A stretch of DNA of 64,000 nucleotides from an uncultured Dehalococcoidia bacterium (GTDB lineage Bacteria > Chloroflexota > Dehalococcoidia > Lucifugimonadales > UBA3495). The position numbers were made by a program, and so were the translations under genes. The DNA lies in contig CATOSK010000012.1 of the NCBI GenBank assembly GCA_951812535.1, positions 41,190 to 105,189 on the forward strand, given 5' to 3'. Below the pieces are notes generated by a model. It was not told the origin of the DNA, searched no databases, and worked only from the letters and a program-made list of their open reading frames with translations. This document shows, piece after piece, positions 1 through 7,300 of the stretch (position 1 is the first letter of the stretch; each line of letters opens with the position of its first letter).

Positions 1-1
1 G

Positions 2-460
2 ATGGAGCCGTTCCTGCGGGACCCGGAGCGGGGCGGGTTCATCTGGTGCCGGGGGTCGAATCCCGGGTCGGGAGATCTGCAGGACGTGGAAACGGTGACG
101 GACGAGGGAGCCGAACCACTGTACCGGCGGCTGGCGCGGGAATCCCTCCAATGGAATGGGAAGGGGAACGTAGGTCTGGTGGTGGGGGCAACAGTGCCTC
201 AGCAGCTGGCGGAAGTGAGGAGACTTTGCCCTGAGGCGCCGCTGCTGATCCCGGGCGTGGGGGCACAGGGAGGGGAACTGGAGGAGTCGGTGCGGAAAGG
301 CGTGGACCGGCATGGGCGCAGGGCCATTTTTAATTCCTCCAGGGGAATCATCTACGCATCCGTGGGCAGGGACTACGGGGAGGCGGCGGGGCGGACAGCC
401 CGCCAACTGCGGGACGCGATCAACGCGGTCCTGGAGGAGGAGGGTAAGGGGTGGCGTTAG
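2..460 (+). CDS. pyrF: Orotidine 5'-phosphate decarboxylase, C-terminal part (cut by window start)
   Basis: OMP decarboxylase makes UMP from OMP, the last step of de novo pyrimidine synthesis. About 150 C-terminal residues are visible. VGATVPQQL, the LLIPGVGAQGG phosphate-binding segment and the FNSSRGIIYAS segment are typical of the long (PyrF2) bacterial subfamily, whose members run about 270 residues, so the N-terminal half lies upstream of the window. The first in-window ATG is internal, not the start. The gene overlaps the DUF951 gene that follows. It is separate from the pyrR-carB operon on the other strand. Confidence 0.9.
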   Translation: MEPFLRDPERGGFIWCRGSNPGSGDLQDVETVTDEGAEPLYRRLARESLQWNGKGNVGLVVGATVPQQLAEVRRLCPEAPLLIPGVGAQGGELEESVRKGVDRHGRRAIFNSSRGIIYASVGRDYGEAAGRTARQLRDAINAVLEEEGKGWR

Positions 461-690
461 AGCTGCGGCGGGGCGACGTTATCCGCACCAAGAAGAAGCA
501 TCCATGCGGGAACGACCTGTGGGAAGTGACGCGGCTGGGGGCGGACATCGGGATAGTGTGCCAGAAGTGCGGCCGTTATGTAATGCTCCAGCGGCGTTAC
601 CTGGAGCGGCGGGTTAAGGCGGTGCTGCCCCGGGAAGAGCCGGAACGGGAGTCCATTCCTGACACGGGGCCGGAGAGCGCCCTTCGTTGA
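451..690 (+). CDS. DUF951 family protein
   Basis: A 79-residue protein with the DUF951 signature: a basic start (RTKKKHPCG), the W-V-R-GADIGI core and a CxxC (CQKCG) followed by VMLQRRYLERRVK. The cysteines and histidine suggest a small metal-binding or nucleic-acid-binding protein, but the function is not known. It starts at GTG, overlaps the end of pyrF by 10 bp, and has GGAGGAGGG just upstream. Its stop overlaps the TTG start of the MFS gene, so pyrF, this gene and the transporter look translationally coupled. Confidence 0.88.
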   Translation: MALELRRGDVIRTKKKHPCGNDLWEVTRLGADIGIVCQKCGRYVMLQRRYLERRVKAVLPREEPERESIPDTGPESALR

Positions 691-1958
691 TAGCCGCCTC
701 AATCAGGGATACCCTCCGCGACCACCGGGGGGTTGCTTTCCTTTGTCTCACCATTTTCGTGACCAGCGTTGGAATGGGGATGATATCCCCGGTGCTGCCG
801 TTGTTTGCCGATCACGAATACGGCGTCACAAGGACGGAGATCGGCCTCGCCGTGGGAATGTTCGGTATCGCCCGCCTGTTTTCCAGCTTGCCGGCCGGGG
901 TGCTGGCCCAGCGGTACGGAACCCGGTTCACGCTGCTGCTGGGAACGGCCGTGAACCTGGTGGGGGCGACGATGGTGGCGGTGTCCTTCAATTTTCCCTG
1001 GCTGATTGCGTGGCGGTTCATCGGCGGACTGGGGGCCAGCGTATACACGCTGGGGGTTTCGGTGTACCTGCGGGACGCGGCGACGCCGGAGTCGCGGGCG
1101 CGGTTCCTGTCGCTCCACGAGATGAGCATCCTGGTGGGACAGAGCGTGGGGCCGATTTCCGGCGGGTACGTGGGGGAGTACTTCGGACTGCGGATGCCGT
1201 TAGTCCTGCAAGCGGGATTCATCCTGGCCGCCCTGCTGGTGATATTCCTGCTGGTCCCGGAGACCGGGGCCAGGAACGAAGGTGCAGCCCCCGCGACCGC
1301 CCGGCGGGGGCCATCCGGAGGGGGATTGGGCAGGCGGGGAGCCTTGATGCGGCTGCTGCTCAGCCCGGCGTTCATCTTCATGGGGCTGTTCAGCCTGATG
1401 ATAGTGGCGAACCGGCAGGGGGGCCGGTTCAGCGTGATGCCGCTGTTCGGGGAAACCAAGGGGTTTTCCCCGGACCAGATCGGGGCGTTCATCAGCATCA
1501 CCCACGTTCCCCAGTTTTTCACCACGATGGCGTCCGGGTTCCTCTCGGACAGGTTCGGGCGGAAGTTCCCCATCGTTCCAGCGACGGTGCTGATCGTGGC
1601 CGGGATCGGGGTGTTCGTGCTGGGGGACACTTTCCTGACCCTGTTGATTTCGGGAGTGCTGCTGGGGTTGGGGGAGGGACTGGCGGGGCCGCCGACAGTG
1701 ACTGTGTTCGCGGACATCGCGCCGCCGGGGATGGAAGGGGTGACAATGGGGCTGTACCGGACCTTCGGCGGGGTAGGTTCGGTGGTGGGGGCGCTGGTGC
1801 TGGGGGGAATCGCCGACCTGGCCGGGTTCGCCTGGTCTCTGTGGGTCGACGCGGCACTACTGGGCATCGCCGCGGTGGGGGTCATGGTGCTGGTCCGGGA
1901 AACGGTCAGAGGCCGGCGGGAGGGGGAAGGACGGATGCGGGGGGCTCCCGGCGGTTAA
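687..1958 (+). CDS. MFS transporter (12-TM type)
   Basis: A 423-residue major facilitator with hydrophobic segments along its whole length. The loop motif between TM2 and TM3 appears as AGVLAQRYGTR, and the matching second-half motif as SGFLSDRFGRKF near residue 290. A charged central loop near residues 195-220 separates the two six-helix halves. Substrate cannot be read; the family includes drug and metabolite exporters. The start is a TTG overlapping the DUF951 stop (TTGA). It is convergent with the LysR gene, with 13 bp between stops. Confidence 0.88.
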   Translation: MIAASIRDTLRDHRGVAFLCLTIFVTSVGMGMISPVLPLFADHEYGVTRTEIGLAVGMFGIARLFSSLPAGVLAQRYGTRFTLLLGTAVNLVGATMVAVSFNFPWLIAWRFIGGLGASVYTLGVSVYLRDAATPESRARFLSLHEMSILVGQSVGPISGGYVGEYFGLRMPLVLQAGFILAALLVIFLLVPETGARNEGAAPATARRGPSGGGLGRRGALMRLLLSPAFIFMGLFSLMIVANRQGGRFSVMPLFGETKGFSPDQIGAFISITHVPQFFTTMASGFLSDRFGRKFPIVPATVLIVAGIGVFVLGDTFLTLLISGVLLGLGEGLAGPPTVTVFADIAPPGMEGVTMGLYRTFGGVGSVVGALVLGGIADLAGFAWSLWVDAALLGIAAVGVMVLVRETVRGRREGEGRMRGAPGG

Positions 1959-1971
1959 ACCGGGGGTCGGG

Positions 1972-2958
1972 TCAATCGGCAGACCGGCCGGATGCCGCAA
2001 GACCGCGGGCGGTGTTCCACTCGGACCATTCCTGGTGGAAGCCCGTGAGGTCACCAACCAGCGTGTCGATGAAATTGCTGACGGCCTTGCCGAGGAACTT
2101 GCCCTTGAGGGTGCATATTCCCATTTTGAAGGATGGGAAAAGGTGGTCGAGGCGGGCGACGCCCAGCTTGTCGTGGTCGTCGGGGTGGAGGGTGAAGTCG
2201 CTGGCAATGGCGACGCCGAGGCCAATTTCAACGTAGCGCTTGATGAGCTCGGTGTTGTCCATTTCAAGGACCAGATCGTAATTGACGCCACGTTCCCTGA
2301 GGGCCTGCTCGACGGTGCGTCGGGTCAGGCTTTCGGGCCCGGCCAGGATCAGGGGCCAGCGGGCGGCATCATCCAACTGGATGGGCTGTAAGCCGAGGAG
2401 TTCGTGGTTGGGCGGGGTCAAGAGCACCGCGCTGTAATCAAAGAGTTCAGTAAACTGGAGGGACGGGTCATCGGACGGAGGAGCGGAGCACAGGGCAAGG
2501 TCCAGTTCGCCGGACTTCACCAACTGTATCAAGGGGCCGTAGGGACGGGCGATGAGCCGTAGACGGACATCCGGGTATTGGGACCGGAAGGACTGGATGG
2601 GTTGGGGGAGGTGGTGCAGCACCAGGTCGGGGTAGGCGCCCACCACGAAGGATCCCCGGCGCTCGGAGTAGTCCATCTGGTTCTTGAGGGTGTCGACGGA
2701 GTCCACGATGGGCGTGATGAGTTCGAGGAATATCGAGCCCTCGGAAGTGAGCTGGATGGGGCGCTTGATGCGGTCGAAGAGGGTGATGCCGAACTCGTCC
2801 TCCAGCTTGCGAAGGTGGGTGGTAACGGTAGGCTGCCCGAGTTCCAGCCGCCGGGCGGCCTTGGAAACGCTCCGCAGCCGGGCGACGTGGTAAAAGCTGA
2901 TAATCTCCCGAAGTTCGATGACGTCCCCCCCAACGTGCGCCTGGCAAGTCAGCGGCAC
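1972..2958 (-). CDS. LysR-family transcriptional regulator
   Basis: A 328-residue LysR-type regulator. The N-terminal winged helix-turn-helix is at about residues 15-75 (SFYHVARLRSVSKAARRLEL, then GQPTVTTHLRKLEDEFG and LFDR), followed by a periplasmic-binding-protein-like effector domain (VGAYPDL, then DLALCSAPP). CysB/Cbl-like regulators are the nearest type I can name, but the ligand is unknown. It is divergent from the ferredoxin gene at 3110, which is the most likely target besides itself. The ATG start leaves about 15 residues before the usual LysR beginning. Confidence 0.9.
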   Translation of the reverse strand: MPLTCQAHVGGDVIELREIISFYHVARLRSVSKAARRLELGQPTVTTHLRKLEDEFGITLFDRIKRPIQLTSEGSIFLELITPIVDSVDTLKNQMDYSERRGSFVVGAYPDLVLHHLPQPIQSFRSQYPDVRLRLIARPYGPLIQLVKSGELDLALCSAPPSDDPSLQFTELFDYSAVLLTPPNHELLGLQPIQLDDAARWPLILAGPESLTRRTVEQALRERGVNYDLVLEMDNTELIKRYVEIGLGVAIASDFTLHPDDHDKLGVARLDHLFPSFKMGICTLKGKFLGKAVSNFIDTLVGDLTGFHQEWSEWNTARGLAASGRSAD

Positions 2959-2970
2959 TGATTATTCAAT

Positions 2971-3021
2971 ACAATATATCACATAATATCACTTGACAAA
3001 ATACGGCCGGAAAATGAGAAT
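2971..3021. promoter_or_regulatory. Overlapping divergent promoters between the LysR gene and the ferredoxin gene
   Basis: On the plus strand, TTGACA (2993-2998), 17 bp, then GAGAAT (3016-3021) points at the ferredoxin. On the minus strand, TTGTCA (2999-2994), 17 bp, then TATTGT (2976-2971) points at the LysR gene. The two -35 boxes share five bases. The AT-rich stretch holds a direct repeat of GTGATAT on the minus strand, a plausible LysR operator. Confidence 0.55.
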
Positions 3022-3109
3022 TACTAATGTCCGTTAGTCTCTCCGGCGCGACAGGAATAGGCTAAGGGGCGGGACTCCGACTCCACCACGCGATGATGGA
3101 GATGGCGAC

Positions 3110-3352
3110 ATGGCTTTTGTGATCACGGAGCCTTGTATCAATGTCAAGGATGCCTCGTGCGTGACGGTTTGCCCAGTGGACTGTATTCACACGACCGATG
3201 ACGACGATATGTTCTACATCAACCCGGACGATTGCATCGACTGCGCCTACTGCGAGTCGGTCTGCCCGGTGAACGCGATCTTCGACGAGTTCACTGTCCC
3301 CGCCAACTGGCGGTCGTACATTATGAAAAACCGGCAGTATTATCAAAAATAG
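3110..3352 (+). CDS. Seven-iron type ferredoxin (FdxA-like)
   Basis: An 80-residue soluble electron carrier. The first cluster segment is C9-x7-C17-x3-C21-P (KDASCVTVCPVDC) and the second is CIDCAYCESVCP, the pattern of [3Fe-4S][4Fe-4S] ferredoxins such as FdxA. The sequence after the clusters is short and ends in a basic/aromatic tail. ATG start with GGAG 8 bp upstream. It stands alone, divergent from the LysR regulator, with a terminator after it. The redox partner is not visible. Confidence 0.93.
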   Translation: MAFVITEPCINVKDASCVTVCPVDCIHTTDDDDMFYINPDDCIDCAYCESVCPVNAIFDEFTVPANWRSYIMKNRQYYQK

Positions 3353-3463
3353 CGGAAATACGGCCAAACTCCTGCCCGTCTTCCGCCGCTTGCCGGGACT
3401 TTTCCAGCTTGAGCTGCGGGCGTACTGTACGGGGTTAATGTCAATCTTTGCCTTCTCAAACTT

Positions 3464-3496
3464 ACGCCGGTCGTCATGACCGGCGTTCGGCTTTTT
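3464..3496 (+). terminator. Intrinsic terminator after the ferredoxin gene
   Basis: Perfect 9-bp stem ACGCCGGTC / GACCGGCGT with a 5-nt loop, followed 5 nt later by TTTTT. It lies between the ferredoxin stop and the next MFS gene. Confidence 0.6.
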
Positions 3497-3522
3497 AGCG
3501 CCCGGTCCGCCAAGGGAATTAG

Positions 3523-5109
3523 ATGAGCCTTCTGTCCGAAACCTTCCGCCGAATGAACGTCCTGGGGACGTTCAAGGAGCTGGGGACCGACCGGCAGCGG
3601 CGGGAAACGATGATTGCGCTGGCTTCCACGCAGATGCTGGTGCAGCTTTCGAGCATGCCGGTAGCCATGACCATCCCGTCGGTGGCGCGCCATTTCGAAG
3701 TGGACGTGGCTCAGGCGGCGTGGACGGTGATAGTCCGGCTGTTGATGCTGGGCAGCACGGTGTTCCTGTCGGCACGGCTGGGGGAGAAGTACGGCCATGT
3801 GAGGGTCTTCTACCTGGGCGTATTCGTGATGTTGTTCGGCAGCCTGCTGTCGGCCACGTCGCAGAGCATATTGCAACTGGTGGTCTGGAGCGGCCTGGTC
3901 GGCGTCGGAGGGGCGCTGATAACGGCCAACTCCAACGCGATCCTGGCGATAGTTTTCCAGCCGGATGAACGGGGCCGGGCTTTTTCGGTGCCGGTGGTGT
4001 CGGCTCGATTCGGTTCCCTGGTGGGGCTGGTCCTGTTCGGGGTGTTCCTGTGGCTGCCGACAGCAGGTTTCGTGGACGTATCGTCGTGGCCCCTGGGACT
4101 GGGCAGCGTCGTGGGGTGGCGGCTCGTCTTCCTGACTTCCCTGCCCATCGCGTTCCTAGCACTGAAGACGGCGTACCCGCTGCTGAAGTACCACGCGCAG
4201 CAATTCGAAGAGGATCTGACGCCGGTGAGCATCAACTACCTGGGCGCGGCGTTGATGGTGATAACTCTCGGCACGTTCGTCCTCTCTGGGCTTCATATCC
4301 ACGGGGGCCCGGACAGCTTCGTAACGAACGACGCGCTGCGGTATCACATCCCGATGCACCTGTTGTTCGTCGCCCTTTTGGGGTTGTTCATCCTGGTGCA
4401 GAGCCGGACGGCAGACCCGTTCGTGGACTTCCGGTACTTCAAGGAGAAGTATTTCTCCCTGGCTTTGTATACAAACACGACCTTCCACTTCTCCATGCTG
4501 GCAGTGACGACGCTGATTCCCATAATGGTTGAGAATGGCATGGGGAAACCGCCGATATTCGTGACGTTCGTGCTGCTGCCGAACCAATTGTTGGGGTTGT
4601 TCCTTCCGACGCTGGCGGGGTGGGTATATGACCGGTACAACCCGAAATGGCTGCGGCCGGGGGCCTTGGCAAGCATTGCCCTGGGATTCCTGCTACTGGG
4701 CGGGTTTTCCCAGAACGTGGCGTGGTGGGGGGTGCCACTCCTGATGCTGCCGACGTATATCGGTTCCAACCTGTTCAACACGGCGAACAACGCGGTGGTG
4801 ATGAACACGCTCCTGGAAAACCGCAGCTTCGCGTCGGGGATGCTGGAGACCACTCGGCAAATGGGACACACGTTGGGAGCGACGGTCGGGGCCACGGTCC
4901 TGGGACTGGTCCTGCCGATCGGCATCGCGCTTTTGCCGCTTCTTGAATCGCAAGGCGCATACCGGGCCGGGTTCGCATACGCGGCGCTGGCAGTGGTGGG
5001 GACCATGCTGTCCGGGAGTCTGGCGGCGATGTTCCAGAAGATGCCGGAAGGAATACAACGCAGAAGGCCGCCCGAACCGGCGCCGCAACCCACCGGCGGG
5101 AACGACTAG
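3523..5109 (+). CDS. MFS transporter, 14-TM drug-exporter type
   Basis: A 528-residue transporter. Length and hydrophobicity fit the 14-helix DHA2 (EmrB/QacA-like) group of proton-driven exporters. Motif-A-like SARLGEKYGHVRVF follows TM2 near residue 90, and motif-C-like glycine-rich segments follow. The region after about residue 230 carries the two extra helices of this group. The C-terminus is short, basic and proline-rich. The substrate is unknown. ATG start; there is no strong Shine-Dalgarno site, only AAGGGAATTAG. It is monocistronic, between two terminators. Confidence 0.87.
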   Translation: MSLLSETFRRMNVLGTFKELGTDRQRRETMIALASTQMLVQLSSMPVAMTIPSVARHFEVDVAQAAWTVIVRLLMLGSTVFLSARLGEKYGHVRVFYLGVFVMLFGSLLSATSQSILQLVVWSGLVGVGGALITANSNAILAIVFQPDERGRAFSVPVVSARFGSLVGLVLFGVFLWLPTAGFVDVSSWPLGLGSVVGWRLVFLTSLPIAFLALKTAYPLLKYHAQQFEEDLTPVSINYLGAALMVITLGTFVLSGLHIHGGPDSFVTNDALRYHIPMHLLFVALLGLFILVQSRTADPFVDFRYFKEKYFSLALYTNTTFHFSMLAVTTLIPIMVENGMGKPPIFVTFVLLPNQLLGLFLPTLAGWVYDRYNPKWLRPGALASIALGFLLLGGFSQNVAWWGVPLLMLPTYIGSNLFNTANNAVVMNTLLENRSFASGMLETTRQMGHTLGATVGATVLGLVLPIGIALLPLLESQGAYRAGFAYAALAVVGTMLSGSLAAMFQKMPEGIQRRRPPEPAPQPTGGND

Positions 5110-5153
5110 GGGAAAGCCCGGAGGACATACAATCCGGTTGTTCTGAGGACATG

Positions 5154-5177
5154 GGGACGGCAATGCCGTCCCTTTTT
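5154..5177 (+). terminator. Intrinsic terminator after the MFS exporter gene
   Basis: 8-bp GC-rich stem GGGACGGC / GCCGTCCC with an AAT loop directly followed by TTTTT; it lies 45 bp after the MFS stop. Confidence 0.8.
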
Positions 5178-5334
5178 ATGTTTCTGGCTGGGACGCCTCA
5201 CCGGACGCTGGGCTCCATGACGCATGGCGCGGTTTGTTGCCACGTAATGGGGGCCGGGCTACACTATTGCGGCAGCCGCAGGACGGGCCAGCGGCTGCTT
5301 CCGAGACTAAGGCACCGTGGAGGATTGACGGGTT

Positions 5335-6288
5335 ATGACGCTGTTCTTGCGGGATGAAGAAGTCAACCAATGCGTGGACATGGCGAGCATGTTGACCGCC
5401 ATCGAGTCGATGCAGTCCCACTTCGGGATGGGGGAAGTCTACAACCTTCCTCGCCGGAAGATCATTGCCGAGGGAGGGCAACTGGCGGTGATGGGCGGGG
5501 GCCTGTTCCATGACGGCGTCCTGGGGGTGAAGACCTACACGGTAGTGCGGGGGCAGTACTCCTTCCAGGTCAGCCTTTATGACGCCGACAGCGGGGAATT
5601 GCTGTGCTACACACAGGCGAACCGGTTGGGGCAGCTGCGAACAGGAGCTACCACCGGGGTGGCCGCCAAGTACATGTCTAACCAGGACGCTGCGACGGTG
5701 GGAATAATCGGCACCGGATACCAGGCCCCAACGCAGCTGGAAGCAGTCTGCAGGATCAGGGGAGTCAAGTCGGTAAGAGCCTTCAGCCGAGATCAGGAAC
5801 GCCGGAAAGAGTTTGCCGAGAAGATGAGCGGGGCGCTGGAGATCGAGGTCACGGCGGCCAACAGCGGAGAGGAAGCGGTACGAGGGTCGGATATCATTAT
5901 CTGCATCGCGGCGACGATGGAGCCGGTGGTGTCGGGGGAGTGGCTTTCCGAGGGTGCGCTGATAGTGGGGGCCGGGCCCACGACGTGGCGGGCCAGGGAA
6001 GTGGACGACGCTGTCCTGACCCGGGCGGACCGGATCGTGGTGGATTCTCTGGACCAGGCGCCGGTCGAGGCCGGGGACATGGCCAGCGCCGTGGACCGGG
6101 GAATTATGCAGTGGAGCCAAGTACAGGAGCTGCGCCAAGTGGTGTCGGGGAACGTGCAGGGACGGAACGGTCCGAAGGAAATCGTCTACGCCAAGCTGAT
6201 GGGCACGGGCGTCGCCGACGTGGCAGCGGCCAAGCTGGCGTATGACAAGGCAACGGCAGCGGGGATCGGATACGTGACTCCCTGGTAG
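5335..6288 (+). CDS. Ornithine cyclodeaminase / mu-crystallin family protein
   Basis: A 317-residue NAD(P)-dependent enzyme of the ornithine cyclodeaminase/mu-crystallin family. Family features are LRDEEVNQCVDM at the start, the substrate-side RTGATTGVAAKYM, the Rossmann motif VGIIGTGYQAPTQ near residue 123, and a DSLDQAPVEAGD segment. Members deaminate ornithine, reduce cyclic imines or act as alanine dehydrogenases, and specificity cannot be assigned here. ATG start with GGAGG about 11 bp upstream. A single gene, convergent with the RDD gene. Confidence 0.88.
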   Translation: MTLFLRDEEVNQCVDMASMLTAIESMQSHFGMGEVYNLPRRKIIAEGGQLAVMGGGLFHDGVLGVKTYTVVRGQYSFQVSLYDADSGELLCYTQANRLGQLRTGATTGVAAKYMSNQDAATVGIIGTGYQAPTQLEAVCRIRGVKSVRAFSRDQERRKEFAEKMSGALEIEVTAANSGEEAVRGSDIIICIAATMEPVVSGEWLSEGALIVGAGPTTWRAREVDDAVLTRADRIVVDSLDQAPVEAGDMASAVDRGIMQWSQVQELRQVVSGNVQGRNGPKEIVYAKLMGTGVADVAAAKLAYDKATAAGIGYVTPW

Positions 6289-6405
6289 GGGCGGCCCGCG
6301 TTACGGCGGGTTCACCCGGGGCGGGTCCCATCCTGGCGGAGGACGAACCCAAGCCGGCACACGCCGGGGGTGGAGGAGACCAGGAGGAGGGCCCGGAGGC
6401 CCAAC

Positions 6406-7203
6406 CTAACGGCCAGGCGGCCTGATGATGACTACGGTGTCGCAGATGAGGTCGTGGAGACCGCGCTTGTCGGAACGAACACCGATCATTATGTATCCGA
6501 TTCCCACCAACAACAGGGAGACTTGGGAGGCGAAGTACCGGACCAGGGCGCGGCCGGGACCGACCCTGGAGCCGTCGGACCGCACGACGTACATCTTGAA
6601 GAGACGCTTTCCGATGGTGGTGGCCCAGAGGGCGACGGCGGCGGTGAAGTACAGGATGTTCAAACCCAGATTCAAAAGGTCCGCCCGGGAAATGATCTCG
6701 GTGGAGTTTTCATAGGCTTCCACGAATTCTATGAAGTTCTGCCCGGTGACCAAGGGAAGGGCCGCGAAAAAAACCACCAGGAGCAGGAGCGCATCCACAA
6801 GGAAAGCAACGAGGCGAATCCAGAATCCGGCGGGGCGGCCCATAGAGTACGCGGGAGCGTCGGGTCGTTCGCGGAACCATGCGGCGAAACCACCTGGGGA
6901 AGGAGCAGGGAAAGCCGTTGGTGGTGGAGCATCCAGGGCGAATCCGCAGGCGAGACAATAGGATGAGCCAGGCTGGTTGGGTTCGTGGCAGCGGGGGCAG
7001 GCATGGGGATGTTCCGGGGGAACCGGACCCGCCGGAGCGGCAGGCCCGGGAGCAGTCAAAGCCGCCCCGCAGTTGAAGCAGAAGTTGCTGGAACGTTCGT
7101 TGGCTTCGCGGCACGAAGGGCACCAGAGAGGCAGGGACGTTCCGCAAGAGGAGCAGTGGCCTGCGCTTTCATGGGCGACCGAACCGCAACGTGGGCAGTT
7201 CAT
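6406..7203 (-). CDS. Triple zinc-ribbon and RDD-domain membrane protein
   Basis: About 265 residues. The N-terminal third has six CxxC pairs (CPRCG, CSSCG, CPSCR, CFNCG, CPRCH, CLACG), that is three zinc ribbons, linked by a proline/alanine-rich segment. The C-terminal part is an RDD domain, with GFWIRLVAFLVDALLL at its start, about three membrane helices and a late TIGKRLFKMYVV segment. The function is unknown; RDD proteins are membrane proteins sometimes linked to ion transport. I prefer the ATG at 7203 over the upstream TTG at 7221 because GAGG lies 8 bp before it. It follows carB by about 100 bp and may be cotranscribed. Confidence 0.82.
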   Translation of the reverse strand: MNCPRCGSVAHESAGHCSSCGTSLPLWCPSCREANERSSNFCFNCGAALTAPGPAAPAGPVPPEHPHACPRCHEPNQPGSSYCLACGFALDAPPPTAFPAPSPGGFAAWFRERPDAPAYSMGRPAGFWIRLVAFLVDALLLLVVFFAALPLVTGQNFIEFVEAYENSTEIISRADLLNLGLNILYFTAAVALWATTIGKRLFKMYVVRSDGSRVGPGRALVRYFASQVSLLLVGIGYIMIGVRSDKRGLHDLICDTVVIIRPPGR

Positions 7204-7300
7204 TCCAACAATCCTCGGCAAGGTTGGGAGAATTATACCGCTTCAAGGGACCGTCCCTGAACGGCCTGGGGAGCCGCGATGGGCTTCTTCGCCCAGTGGC

